The notes: a model not told the origin generated them from the letters alone. A stretch of 64,000 bases of DNA from FLUQ01 sp031551515 (GCA_031551515.1 JAVBNL010000040.1:67572-131571); one strand, 5' to 3'; counted from the stretch's first letter, positions 9,429-18,220 are shown. Program-made: numbers and translations.

Positions 9429-9860
9429 ATGCGCGCGCTTTGTATTTTTCTTTTCTGCCTGTGCCTGCCCTTCACCGGCCATGCCGCCGCCCTGGATGAC
9501 CTTGCCGGGCAATGGTATTTCGACCTGGACAAAATGCTGGAACAGCACCCCGCCCTGTGCGAGACCATGCGCAGCAGCGAAGGCATTCCCTTCATGACTG
9601 TGGATGCCGCGGCAAAGCAGATTGTGCTGGGCAACGGGCCGAACATGGAAACCCCTGAAAAGTTCTCTCTTGCCGGCCAGACCGCCGGCAGCGTGGACTT
9701 GCAAACGTCGAAAGAGCTGCTGCGCCTTGAAAAGACGGGCGACAAAAGAGCCCAGATGTTCGAAGTGTCCAAAGCTGGAAAAAAGACGGACGGCTTTATT
9801 CTCTATCTGCGCCGCGACGCGCACAACCCCTGCCCGCCAAAAAACGCGCTGCGCGAATAG
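9429..9860 (+). CDS. Small exported protein of unknown function
   Basis: TAGGAGGT lies three bases before ATG 9429. The 143-residue product begins with a clear signal peptide (MRALCIFLFCLCLPFTGHAA) with a likely cut after GHA. The mature part starts LDDLAGQWYFDLDKM and reads like a small lipocalin-like or META-like beta domain: a Trp near the start, regular hydrophobic alternation and LEKTGDKRAQMFEV strands. The single C near the end (NPCPPK) may pair with the C in HPALCETM. There is no lipobox. It stands alone between the synthetase gene and the toxin-antitoxin promoter. I do not recognise the family. Confidence 0.7.
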   Translation: MRALCIFLFCLCLPFTGHAAALDDLAGQWYFDLDKMLEQHPALCETMRSSEGIPFMTVDAAAKQIVLGNGPNMETPEKFSLAGQTAGSVDLQTSKELLRLEKTGDKRAQMFEVSKAGKKTDGFILYLRRDAHNPCPPKNALRE

Positions 9861-9876
9861 CGTGTGCAATACGCTC

Positions 9877-9920
9877 TGGACAAACTGCCATTTGGCGCTA
9901 TAATAGACTCAAAATGGCAG
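9877..9920 (+). promoter_or_regulatory. Promoter with embedded operator for the RES/Xre operon
   Basis: The -35 TGGACA (9877-9882) and -10 TATAAT (9899-9904) are separated by 16 bp. A perfect 9-bp inverted repeat, CTGCCATTT (9885-9893) and AAATGGCAG (9912-9920), brackets the -10 and the expected start site. A repressor bound to it would block RNA polymerase. This is the expected layout for autoregulation by the antitoxin encoded 11 bp downstream. Confidence 0.8.
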
Positions 9921-9930
9921 GAGAAAGAGC

Positions 9931-10383
9931 ATGAGTTGCGTTATCCCTCCACAGGCAGCCGCCTCCCCCGCCGCCCTGCTGGGCGGCAAGACCGTGCTGC
10001 GCACGGCCCCGACCTCTCCTCTCGGCTGGATACAACTGGTGCGCGACGGGCTGCCCGTTGCCGCCGTTGAAGCCGTTTTGAAGCACACTCGCATTTCGCA
10101 GGCCGCGCTGGCCGCCGCTCTGGCCATACCGGAGCGGACTTTGGCCCGCCGCAAGCGCGAAGGCCTTCTTTCGGCCGAAGAATCAGCCAAGCTGCTTCGT
10201 TTCGCCAAAGCCGCGGCCGGCGCTGAAACGGTATTCGGCTCGTGCGAGGCGGGCATACACTGGCTTCAGAATCCCAACCGCGCTCTTGGCGCCGTCACCC
10301 CTCTGTCGCTGCTGGATACCGAAATCGGGGCCGAAGTGGTGCTCGATCTGCTGGGTCGCATAGAACACGGGGTTTTCGCCTGA
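9931..10383 (+). CDS. Xre/ParS-type antitoxin (MbcA/ParS/Xre, DUF2384 C-terminus)
   Basis: The 150-residue protein has a helix-turn-helix-like core (VLKHTRISQAALAAALAIPERTLARRKR). It is followed by the short C-terminal toxin-binding domain typical of Xre-MbcA-ParS antitoxins, with F-G-S-C-E-A-G-I-H-W-L-Q-N-P-N-R-A-L-G and a hydrophobic helical end. These antitoxins insert their C-terminus into the active site of the partner RES toxin and repress their own promoter. GGAGAAAGAGC precedes ATG 9931. The stop TGA overlaps the ATG of the toxin gene by one base (TGATG at 10381-10385), so translation is coupled. The operator upstream supports autoregulation. Confidence 0.9.
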   Translation: MSCVIPPQAAASPAALLGGKTVLRTAPTSPLGWIQLVRDGLPVAAVEAVLKHTRISQAALAAALAIPERTLARRKREGLLSAEESAKLLRFAKAAAGAETVFGSCEAGIHWLQNPNRALGAVTPLSLLDTEIGAEVVLDLLGRIEHGVFA

Positions 10384-10886
10384 TGCCGCGCCCGGCATCG
10401 TCAAATTCTTTTCGCGCCCTGCCCGCCTCCTTGACGGTCTGGCGCCTGGTCGCGCCGCGCCATGCGCTTGAGGCCTTTTCCGGCGAAGGCGCGCGCCTGT
10501 ACGGCGGCCGCTGGAACCGCAAAGGCGAAGCCGTGGTTTATGCAGCCGCCACCCGGTCCTTGGCCGTGCTTGAAATGTTGGTGCAGGCCGACCCGCTGCC
10601 CCTGTACCTCGCCATACCTGTGACCTTGCCCAAGGGGACCGGCCTGACCGTGCTGGAAGAAAAAGACCTGCCACCTGACTGGCGTTCGCTCCCGCCGCCC
10701 GAGAGCACGCGCGATATGGGCGGCGCATGGTTCGGCGCCTGCGCGACCTGCGCCCTGCAAGTGCCCAGCGCCGTGATGCCCGCCGAATACAACCTGGTGC
10801 TGAACCCGGCCCACCCCGATTTTGCGAAGCTGCGCATCGGCGCGGTCGAAGAACTGAACATGGACCCGCGCCTTTTGCGGCAGTAA
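10383..10886 (+). CDS. RES-domain toxin (predicted NAD+-degrading)
   Basis: This 167-residue RES-family protein is partner to the preceding antitoxin. Known RES toxins of this group (MbcT, Res) deplete cellular NAD+ by phosphorolysis or hydrolysis. Family residues are visible: TVWRLV near the start, then GEGARLYGGRWNRKGEAV with the Arg and Tyr of the pocket, VYAAATRSLAVLEMLV with the conserved Ser/Glu, and the late PAEYNLVLNPAHPDF Asn-Pro segment. The start is the ATG overlapping the antitoxin stop. The gene runs towards, and ends 26 bp before, the stop of the convergent regulator gene. Confidence 0.9.
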   Translation: MPRPASSNSFRALPASLTVWRLVAPRHALEAFSGEGARLYGGRWNRKGEAVVYAAATRSLAVLEMLVQADPLPLYLAIPVTLPKGTGLTVLEEKDLPPDWRSLPPPESTRDMGGAWFGACATCALQVPSAVMPAEYNLVLNPAHPDFAKLRIGAVEELNMDPRLLRQ

Positions 10887-10911
10887 CGCAAGGCCGGTTA
10901 GCACCGCCGTC

Positions 10912-12840
10912 TTATGCCCCCGGTTCCGCTTTCCCGCGTTTGCGGGCAACCGCCATGTCCCCATACTTGCGCATTTTGCGCCATAGTGTGATGCGGCTGA
11001 TGCCCAGAATAGAGGCTGCCTGCGTATAGTTGCCCCGGGCGCGAAGCAGCGCGCCCTCGATATCCTTCCGTTCGGGATCCGCCTGCCCGGCATCTCCGAA
11101 TGGCGCAAACGCCTCCACCGCCGGAGGCGGCCCGATTTCCTCTCCTAAAACTCGCGCGATGCCGTCCGCGTCAAGGGTATCGCACCCGTGCAGCGCGGTC
11201 AGCCGTTCCACAAGGTTTTGCAGTTCCCGGACATTGCCGGGCCAGGTATGGCGCTGCAGCAGTTTCACGGCCGCCGGCGTGAAATGCAGGGACCGTCCGG
11301 ACGCAGTACAGGCGTTGCTGAACCGCCTTGCGAGCGGGCCTATGTCTTCTACGCATTCGCGCAAAGGCGGCAGGCGGATGCGCAGCACATTGAGCCGGTA
11401 ATACAAATCCCGCCTGAAGGCGTTACGCGCCACCAGCTCGCCCAGATCGCGGTGGGTCGCCGTAATGACCCTAACATCCACGGGGATAAGGCGGTCGCTG
11501 CCCAGACGCATAACCTTGCGTTCTTGCAGCACGCGCAAAAACTTCCCCTGCACGATGGGGTCCATCTCGCCGAATTCGTCCAGCAGCAAGGTTCCCCCGT
11601 GCGCGAGTTCGAACATGCCTTGCTTTCCCTTGGGGTTCGCCCCTGTGAATGCACCGGATTCATACCCGAACAGTTCGCTTTCCAGCAGGCTGGGCGGCAG
11701 GGCCGCGCAGTTGACCGCGACAAAAGGCCCCTTGCTGCGTTTGCTGTAATTGTGGATGCCCTGTGCAAACAGCTCCTTCCCCGTGCCGGTTTCACCATGC
11801 AGCATGACTGATGAGTCGGTGACGGCAAACTTTTTTGCCATGAGCAGCGCATCCCGCAATGCGGGGCTGTGCGGCCTGATGTCGTTAAAAGTGCCTGCCG
11901 CGCAAAGGCCGGTCTCAAAATGGCGCCGCCGTACGGAAGCTTCCAGTTGCTGTATGTTGCCGATATCCTGAAATGTGGCCACTGCGGCTACGGTTTTCGC
12001 GTCCAGGGTGACCACGACCGTGTTGCAGATGACTTCATGGCCGCCGCAGTCAAGAATAACGCCCTTGTCTTCCCGCCGGGTGCGCAAGGCTTCAGCCAGG
12101 TCCAGTTCCGGCCATATCTCCGGGAGCCTTCTGCCGATAGCCGCACTGTCGCTTATTTGCAGCATCCGCTGCGCGGCGAGGTTCAGAGCGAGCACCCTGT
12201 TGGCGCCATCCACAGCCACGACGCCGTGCTGGGCGTGGTCCAGAAAAACCCGGGTCAGCACGCTCTGCATTTTTTCCCTGGCAATGGCCCCGGCGATGCG
12301 CCGCGCTTCTTCCACCGCCTGCAAGATGCCCTCTCTTTCCGTGCCGATGGGCACGACGGGTAGCAGGCCCGCAAAAAGAGTGGACAGGGCGCTGTATCCG
12401 CCGACGAGCGCCGCGGCGCCGCCCGCAAGAACGTCGTTGACTATACCTGGAATGCCGTCCGCGTGATCCACAGGGTAGGAGAGTATCTCCAGGCCCAGCA
12501 AGGGGCCCAGGCGCTCCATACCGGAAATGAACTGGCTGACCCCCGCGACCGCGATGCGCCGGCCACACGGCGCGGCTTTTTCCAGGGCGCGTATCAGGTC
12601 GAAAGCCGTGACCGGGATATCCACGACCGTGACCGGCAGCCCAAGCCTGCGGACGAATTCCGCTCTGGCTCCGCGAGCAATAACGACGTCGGATCCGTAA
12701 GCGGCGATGGCGGCCTGAATTTCTTCCGCATCGTTCTCGCGCAGACCGGCAACCACCTGCACATCGTCTTCCGCGGCCAGCGCCTCGGAGCAGATCGCCA
12801 ACAACTGCGGGTTGTTGGTAAATAAGATTATGGGCTGCAT
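10912..12840 (-). CDS. Sigma-54-dependent activator of the PrpR class
   Basis: This 642-residue enhancer-binding protein has three parts. Residues ~1-195 resemble the PrpR N-terminal effector domain. Residues ~200-300 look like a PAS domain (HAQHGVVAVDGANRVLALN). Residues ~320-555 are an AAA+ sigma-54 interaction domain with Walker A GETGTGKE (349-356), the intact GAFTGA loop (396-401) and Walker B LLLDEFGEMD. A Fis-type helix-turn-helix (GNYTQAASILGISRITLWRK) closes it. PrpR-class activators are switched by a small carboxylic acid or acyl-CoA-derived ligand. It is divergent from the CoA-transferase/lyase/TRAP operon, whose upstream region carries a sigma-54 promoter and a palindrome, so it is almost certainly that operon's regulator. 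Confidence 0.95.
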   Translation of the reverse strand: MQPIILFTNNPQLLAICSEALAAEDDVQVVAGLRENDAEEIQAAIAAYGSDVVIARGARAEFVRRLGLPVTVVDIPVTAFDLIRALEKAAPCGRRIAVAGVSQFISGMERLGPLLGLEILSYPVDHADGIPGIVNDVLAGGAAALVGGYSALSTLFAGLLPVVPIGTEREGILQAVEEARRIAGAIAREKMQSVLTRVFLDHAQHGVVAVDGANRVLALNLAAQRMLQISDSAAIGRRLPEIWPELDLAEALRTRREDKGVILDCGGHEVICNTVVVTLDAKTVAAVATFQDIGNIQQLEASVRRRHFETGLCAAGTFNDIRPHSPALRDALLMAKKFAVTDSSVMLHGETGTGKELFAQGIHNYSKRSKGPFVAVNCAALPPSLLESELFGYESGAFTGANPKGKQGMFELAHGGTLLLDEFGEMDPIVQGKFLRVLQERKVMRLGSDRLIPVDVRVITATHRDLGELVARNAFRRDLYYRLNVLRIRLPPLRECVEDIGPLARRFSNACTASGRSLHFTPAAVKLLQRHTWPGNVRELQNLVERLTALHGCDTLDADGIARVLGEEIGPPPAVEAFAPFGDAGQADPERKDIEGALLRARGNYTQAASILGISRITLWRKMRKYGDMAVARKRGKAEPGA

Positions 12841-12890
12841 GCATTCCCCCTGCTTCAGAAATGGATCGGAATCTCGTGTGTTTCATAATA

Positions 12891-12920
12891 TGTTGCAATT
12901 ATATTAATAGCAACGCAACA
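12891..12920. promoter_or_regulatory. Candidate upstream activator site for the PrpR-like regulator
   Basis: TGTTGC (12891-12896) is mirrored by GCAACA (12915-12920), with an additional GCAAC at 12910-12914, across an A/T-rich centre. It lies about 70-100 bp upstream of the -24 element, a usual distance for an enhancer-binding protein site, and just in front of the regulator's own start. Confidence 0.55.
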
Positions 12921-12988
12921 CAAAAGAAGCGCCAACACAACCTTACGGCAATATAGCGATAAGATTGATAAAATATATCGATCTATTT

Positions 12989-13004
12989 TGGCTCGGCGCT
13001 TGCA
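12989..13004 (+). promoter_or_regulatory. Sigma-54 promoter of the CoA-transferase/lyase/TRAP operon
   Basis: TGGCTCG (-24) and TTGCA (-12) place the invariant GG (12990-12991) and GC (13002-13003) exactly ten bases apart. The site lies 54 bp before the CoA-transferase start. The only sigma-54 activator gene in the window is divergent to it. Confidence 0.8.
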
Positions 13005-13057
13005 ATTCAGCGGCATACGGGCAGCGGACCCCTTGTCGTAAACAGCGGAGAGAACTC

Positions 13058-14260
13058 ATGGGCAATACTTCCACAGCGCTCGCGGGCATCACTGTTCTTG
13101 ATGCGGGCACCATGATTGCGGCCCCCACCACCGGGGCCTATCTAGGCGATTTCGGCGCGGACGTCATCAAAATCGAACATCCGGAAACAGGCGATCCGGT
13201 CCGGAATTTCGGCAAGAAAAAAAACGGCGCCCCGCTGTACTGGAAATCGCTGAGCCGCAACAAACGCTGCATCACCCTCAATCTCAGCAAGCCCGAAGGC
13301 CGTGACATATTCCTTAAATTGGCGTCCCGGGCCGATGTGGTTATAGAGAACTACCGGCCCGGAACCTTTGAAAAATGGGGACTCGGCTATGACGCCCTCT
13401 CGGCCGGCAACCCCGGCCTTGTGCTGTTGCGCACCACAGGCTACGGCCAAAACGGCCCCTATGCCAGCAAAGCCGGTTTCGGCACCGTGGCCGAAGGGTT
13501 CAGCGGCTTCACGTCCATGAACGGCCATCCCGACGGGCCGCCGACCCTGCCCGGCTTTCCTCTCGCGGACACCGTGAACGGCCTGGCCGGGGCGTTATGC
13601 GTCATGATCGGTCTGCACGCGCGCGGCAACGCCGGCGGCCGGGGTCAGATCATAGACATTTCGCTATATGAGCCGCTAGTGCGGCTGCTGGAACTGCATT
13701 ACCTGAACTACGACCAACTCGGCATTGTGGCCGGGCGGGCGGGCAACAGGAGCGTATCGGCCTCTCCTCGTAATGCATACCGGACGAAAGAAGGAAGTTG
13801 GGTGGCGCTTTCCGCTTCAGCCCAGTCCATAGCCGCCAATGTATTCAAGGCGGTCGGGCAGCCGGAACTCATCGAGGATGCGCGCTTCTGCGACAACGTG
13901 GCCAGGCTGAAAAACAACGAGGAAGTTGATGCCATCGTCGGCGGCTGGATAGCCGAACATCCCCTGGAAGAAGTGTTGCGCGTTTTCGCCGAGAGCAAAG
14001 CCGTCATCGGCCCCATGTACGACGTACGCCAGGCGTATGAGGACCCGCATTTCAAAGCTCGGGGGACCTTTGTGCCCGTGGAGGACGAAGAACTTGGGCA
14101 GATGCGCCTGCCGGGGCTGCTGGCCAAATTTTCCCGCACCCCGGGCTGCGTCAAATGGACCGGCCCGGCCAAGGGCTCGGCTAATGCTGAAATTTTCGGC
14201 GGTCTCTTGGGGATCCAGCAAAAAGAACAGGAACGACTGCGGCAAGAAGGGGTCATTTAG
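13058..14260 (+). CDS. CaiB/BaiF-type (class III) CoA-transferase
   Basis: This 400-residue member of the formyl-CoA transferase fold family moves CoA from an acyl-CoA donor to a free acid. Visible family features are the opening LAGITVLDAGTMIAAP, GADVIKIEHPETGDPVR, LSRNKRCITLNLSKPEGR, VVIENYRPGTFEKWGL, and the catalytic Asp in PGFPLADTVNGLAGA. ATG 13058 has CGGAGAG seven bases upstream. A longer in-frame opening upstream crosses the sigma-54 promoter and is rejected. It is the first gene of the operon and would activate the acid imported by the TRAP system for cleavage by the next enzyme. The actual acid is unknown. Confidence 0.92.
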   Translation: MGNTSTALAGITVLDAGTMIAAPTTGAYLGDFGADVIKIEHPETGDPVRNFGKKKNGAPLYWKSLSRNKRCITLNLSKPEGRDIFLKLASRADVVIENYRPGTFEKWGLGYDALSAGNPGLVLLRTTGYGQNGPYASKAGFGTVAEGFSGFTSMNGHPDGPPTLPGFPLADTVNGLAGALCVMIGLHARGNAGGRGQIIDISLYEPLVRLLELHYLNYDQLGIVAGRAGNRSVSASPRNAYRTKEGSWVALSASAQSIAANVFKAVGQPELIEDARFCDNVARLKNNEEVDAIVGGWIAEHPLEEVLRVFAESKAVIGPMYDVRQAYEDPHFKARGTFVPVEDEELGQMRLPGLLAKFSRTPGCVKWTGPAKGSANAEIFGGLLGIQQKEQERLRQEGVI

Positions 14261-14287
14261 CGCGCCTCGCGGCAAAAGGAGCATCGT

Positions 14288-15202
14288 ATGCGGCTTGCCG
14301 GAACGGCATCCATCATCGAAGTAGGCCCCCGCGACGGTCTGCAGTTTGAAAAAAACATGCTCAGCGCGGAACAGAAAATAGAACTCATTGAGCGGGTTGC
14401 CGATGCCGGAGCCCGGTTCATAGAAATCGGCTCTTTCGTCCGCCCCAGCGCCGTGCCGCAATTGGCCGACACGGATGAGGTGGCCAGACGCATCCGCCGC
14501 ACGGAAGGGGTTGAGTACAGCGCGCTGGTTATGAACCGCAAAGGCGTGGAGCGCGCCGTCGCCGCGGGGCTGAGCAAAGTCAAGTTCAACGTATCGGCAA
14601 GCGAAACCCATTCCCAAAAAAACCAGAACCGCTCGCCGGAAGAAGCCGTGGCCAGTCTGGAAGAAAGCATCGCGTATGCCAAAGAACACGGCATCCATGT
14701 CGGAGCCGGCATCTCCATGGCTTTCGGCTGCCCTCTTGACGGTTCTATTCCTTTTGCCCGGCTTGATGATATGGTCCGCCATCTGCTCGCGCTGGGGGTG
14801 CGGGAAATAGCGCCCGCCGACACCTCGGGCATGGCTGACCCCCTGACCGTGCATGACACCATGAGCAAACTGCTCCGGAAGTATCCCGAAGCCCACTTCG
14901 GCATCCATTTGCATAATACCCGCGGTCTGGCTCTGACCAACACCCTGGCGGCTCTTCTTGCAGGGGTTTCGCAGCACGCGGCCTCTTTCGCCGGGCTGGG
15001 CGGGTGTCCTTTCGCGCCGGGCGCTTCCGGCAACGTCGCCACGGAAGATGTGGTTCACATGCTGCACGCCATGGGGGTACAAACCGGCATTGACCTTGAA
15101 AAAATTCTTGATGTCGCGCAGACCGCGCAAAGCTGGCTCGGACGCATCGCGGACAGCAGCATGTTGCGGGTGCGCAGATCGAAAGACATGCCGCAATGTT
15201 GA
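14288..15202 (+). CDS. HMG-CoA lyase-like aldol lyase
   Basis: The 304-residue TIM-barrel protein matches 3-hydroxy-3-methylglutaryl-CoA lyase, which splits HMG-CoA into acetoacetate and acetyl-CoA using a divalent metal. Seen are the N-terminal substrate loop EVGPRDGLQFEKN, NVSASETHSQKN, the metal-ligand region GIHLHNTRGLALTN, and the signature GLGGCPFAPGASGN with the catalytic cysteine. HLHN where many family members have HxHD is a mild deviation. AAAAGGAGC precedes ATG 14288, 27 bp after the CoA-transferase stop. Paired with a CoA-transferase it may act on HMG-CoA or a related 3-hydroxy-3-methyl or citramalyl-type CoA ester. Confidence 0.88.
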   Translation: MRLAGTASIIEVGPRDGLQFEKNMLSAEQKIELIERVADAGARFIEIGSFVRPSAVPQLADTDEVARRIRRTEGVEYSALVMNRKGVERAVAAGLSKVKFNVSASETHSQKNQNRSPEEAVASLEESIAYAKEHGIHVGAGISMAFGCPLDGSIPFARLDDMVRHLLALGVREIAPADTSGMADPLTVHDTMSKLLRKYPEAHFGIHLHNTRGLALTNTLAALLAGVSQHAASFAGLGGCPFAPGASGNVATEDVVHMLHAMGVQTGIDLEKILDVAQTAQSWLGRIADSSMLRVRRSKDMPQC

Positions 15203-15242
15203 CACATATAATGGTTCTTGTAATCGGAAAAAAGGAGAACTT

Positions 15243-16196
15243 ATGAAACGCTTGCTTTCTCTGCTTGCCGTCATCGTGATCTTGCTCGGGTTCTCAAACG
15301 CGGCCCCAGCAGCTCAGCAGTTCATCCGCATCGGAACGAGCTCCGTAGGCGGCGGGTTTTACCTTATCGGCAATACTTTGGCCCAACTGGGTCAGCAAAA
15401 AATGGGGAACGTAAACTTTACCGCCGTCACAAGCTCCACCACCAAAAACGTCCTGGCGCTCGAAAAGCAGGAATACGAAATGGCGATCATGCAGTCCAAC
15501 GTATACAACAGCGCCTGGGACGGGACGGACGTCTTCAAGAAACCGTATAAAAAGCTACGTTTCATCGCCGGTATTTATGAAATGTACATCCATATTATGG
15601 CCAACACCGACGCGAACATAAAAACAATCCCGGATTTCAAAGGCAAGGCGGTGGATTTCGGCCCCATCGGTTTTTCATCGTATGAACAGTACACCGGTGA
15701 CATATTCAAATTTTACGGCATGACCATCAAAGACGTCAAAACCGAGCGCTTCGGCAAATCCGAGTTTGAGGAAGCATTTAAAAACGGTAATATTCAGGGC
15801 CATTTCTGGGCCACTACCATCCCCAACGCTCAAATCTCCGAACTGATCCGCGCCGGCAAAGCCACCTTGCTGCCGCTGCCCAAAGACGCGCTGCAAAGCG
15901 TGGTGAAGAACTGCCCCTATTACGTGGCCTCAGCCATCCCCGCGGGCACGTACGCCGGCATAGACAAAGATATCCCGACCGTCAGCGCCGTCGGCGCGCT
16001 GGTCTGCCATGACGGGATGTCCACGGAAATGGTGTACGCCATCACAAAAATGATATTCGAGAATATAGACTTTCTCAAAGAACGGCAGCCCAGCTATTTC
16101 CGTAACTTCTCGCTCAAGACCGCCCTCAGCGGCCAGTCAATCCCTCTGCATCCGGGCGCGGAAAAATATTACCGCGAAGTCGGCCTGATCAAATAG
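15243..16196 (+). CDS. TAXI-family TRAP transporter substrate-binding protein
   Basis: This 317-residue periplasmic receptor has a signal peptide (MKRLLSLLAVIVILLGFSNAAPAA). It is followed by the TAXI hallmark FIRIGTSSVGGGFYLIGNTLAQLG and a two-lobed body containing VTSSTTKNVLALEKQEYEMAIMQ and DFKGKAVDFGPIGFSSY. GGAGAAC precedes ATG 15243. TAXI receptors in bacteria bind glutamate, alpha-ketoglutarate or other carboxylates. It delivers substrate to the fused permease encoded 63 bp downstream, and its co-localisation with a CoA-transferase and lyase suggests a carboxylic acid feeding those enzymes. Confidence 0.95.
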   Translation: MKRLLSLLAVIVILLGFSNAAPAAQQFIRIGTSSVGGGFYLIGNTLAQLGQQKMGNVNFTAVTSSTTKNVLALEKQEYEMAIMQSNVYNSAWDGTDVFKKPYKKLRFIAGIYEMYIHIMANTDANIKTIPDFKGKAVDFGPIGFSSYEQYTGDIFKFYGMTIKDVKTERFGKSEFEEAFKNGNIQGHFWATTIPNAQISELIRAGKATLLPLPKDALQSVVKNCPYYVASAIPAGTYAGIDKDIPTVSAVGALVCHDGMSTEMVYAITKMIFENIDFLKERQPSYFRNFSLKTALSGQSIPLHPGAEKYYREVGLIK

Positions 16197-16259
16197 CGCA
16201 GGGGCAAAATGGTTTCCGGCCTTCTGACACGACATATTCCCATCCGGAGGTGAGCGGCC

Positions 16260-18212
16260 ATGGGCAACACGGCAGAGCGCGGCGGCGCCGGGGCAAAACG
16301 CGGCAAACGCAGACAGTTTACAGGCGGCATGGCATATTTGATTACCGCCCTGACAGTGCTGCTGGCCTGTTTTCACTTATATACGGCGTTCATGGGGCTG
16401 CTGCCTGCCTTGCAGCAGCGCAGCTTCCATCTTTCATTCGTGCTCTGTCTGGTTTTTCTGCTGTATCCGGCGCGCGACGGTTCGGTTGCCCACCGGCCCT
16501 CCGCGCTGGATTTTGTCCTGGCGGCGGCTTCCTTCGGCTGTGCCATGTACCTGTGCGTGATGTATGAAAACATCGCGCTGCGCATGGGCGACATGGAGCA
16601 GTATGAAATCATTCTGGGCGGCGCCCTGGTCGTGCTGGTCTTTGAAGCGGCGCGCAGGGTCCTGGGCAACATCTTGCCCGTGTTCTGCGCGCTTTTTCTC
16701 GTCTATGCCTACTTCGGGCCCTCCATGCCGGGCCCCTTTCTGCATCCCGGCTATTCCGTTCCCCGCATCATCGAAGAGCTGTACCTGACCAACGACGGCC
16801 TGTTCGGCATTGTTCTCGGGGTTTCGGCAACGTACATTTTCATGTTCGTCCTGTTCGGCGCTTTTTTGACCACTTCAGGCACCGCGAATTTTTTCAATGA
16901 ATTCTCCATGGCCGCGGCCGGGCACCTGAAAGGCGGGCCGGCAAAAATCGCCGTCATCTCCAGCGCGCTTATGGGCACTATCAGCGGCAGCACAGCGGCC
17001 AACGTGGCCACAACCGGCGCCTTCACCATCCCCCTGATGAAAAAGGTGGGCTATCCGGCGCACTTCGCCGGGGCGGTCGAAGCCACCGCATCCACGGGCG
17101 GGCAGTTCATGCCGCCTGTGCTGGGGGCAGCGGCTTTTATTCTCGCCGATACCGTGGGTACCCCTTATGTCAATGTGATCAAAGCCTCACTGGTCCCGGC
17201 TCTGCTGTATTTTTTCGGCATATGGAGCAGCCTGAGCGTTGAAGCGGCGCGGCTCAACCTGATCGGGTTGAGCCGCTCGGAACTGCCCAACATCATTACC
17301 GTGCTGCGCACCAGCGGATACAAGGCCCTGCCCCTGTTCGCCATCATCGTTGTGCTCTGCATGGGCAGAAACCCGCTTTTCGCATCCTGTTTCGGCATCA
17401 TAGCCTGCCTTATCGTCACGGCCGTGGGCGAACGGCAAAATATGAACATCAAAACTCTGCTCGCCACGCTGGAAAGCGGCGCGAAAGGAGCCCTGCCCGT
17501 GGCGGTGGCCTGCACCATCGTCGGCGTGGTCATCGGGGTTATGGGGCTAACCGGCGTGGCCCTGCGCATCGGCGACATCATCATCGACTATACGGCCGGA
17601 AACCTGACCCTGACCCTGTTGGTGACCATGTTCATCTCCCTGTTTCTCGGCATGGGCATGCCCACCTCGGCAAGCTATGTCATGACCAGCGTGGTGGCCG
17701 TGCCCGCGCTGGCCAAACTGGGCTGCAACCTGCTTGACGCGCACTTTTTCTGCTTCTTTTTCGCCGTGCTCTCCTCCGTGACGCCCCCGGTCTGCATCGG
17801 CGCATACACCGCAGCCGGCATAGCGGGCGCGCCCCCCAACAAAACCGCGTTCACCGCGGTGCGTCTGGCCTTGCCGGGCTTTCTCGTGCCCTTCGTTTTC
17901 ATGTATTCACCGGAACTGCTGTTGACTAACACCAAAGACTGGCTGTCTTTCGCGCTGATGTTCGCTTCGGGCCTGGCCGGCATCGCCACCTTATCCATCG
18001 GGCTGGAAGGATTTCTGCACGCCAGACTCCGCATACCGGAACGCGTCGTGCTCTGCGCGGCCGCCCTCTGCATGATCATACCGGGCATTGTGACCGACTC
18101 CGTCGGGTTCGGAATCCTTGCAGTCGTGTACTGCATAGCGAAAAAGAGAGCGCTCGGGACAGGATCCCCAGCCGTGACGGCGCCCGAGCCGGCGCCGGAT
18201 CCTTTAGACTGA
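16260..18212 (+). CDS. Fused TRAP permease (DctQ-DctM type, TAXI class)
   Basis: This 650-residue inner-membrane protein combines the small four-helix (DctQ-like) part, roughly residues 20-150, and the large DctM-like transport domain. The latter includes NFFNEFSMAAAGHLKGGPAKIAV and the conserved MGTISGSTAANVATTGAFTIPLMKK block, then TASTGGQFMPPVLGAAAF and a second half with FLGMGMPTSASYVMTS. TRAP systems are ion-gradient-driven uptake carriers. CGGAGGTG lies upstream of ATG 16260. It is the last gene of the operon. A strong bidirectional terminator follows at 18221. Confidence 0.95.
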   Translation: MGNTAERGGAGAKRGKRRQFTGGMAYLITALTVLLACFHLYTAFMGLLPALQQRSFHLSFVLCLVFLLYPARDGSVAHRPSALDFVLAAASFGCAMYLCVMYENIALRMGDMEQYEIILGGALVVLVFEAARRVLGNILPVFCALFLVYAYFGPSMPGPFLHPGYSVPRIIEELYLTNDGLFGIVLGVSATYIFMFVLFGAFLTTSGTANFFNEFSMAAAGHLKGGPAKIAVISSALMGTISGSTAANVATTGAFTIPLMKKVGYPAHFAGAVEATASTGGQFMPPVLGAAAFILADTVGTPYVNVIKASLVPALLYFFGIWSSLSVEAARLNLIGLSRSELPNIITVLRTSGYKALPLFAIIVVLCMGRNPLFASCFGIIACLIVTAVGERQNMNIKTLLATLESGAKGALPVAVACTIVGVVIGVMGLTGVALRIGDIIIDYTAGNLTLTLLVTMFISLFLGMGMPTSASYVMTSVVAVPALAKLGCNLLDAHFFCFFFAVLSSVTPPVCIGAYTAAGIAGAPPNKTAFTAVRLALPGFLVPFVFMYSPELLLTNTKDWLSFALMFASGLAGIATLSIGLEGFLHARLRIPERVVLCAAALCMIIPGIVTDSVGFGILAVVYCIAKKRALGTGSPAVTAPEPAPDPLD

Positions 18213-18220
18213 TTGCCGTA

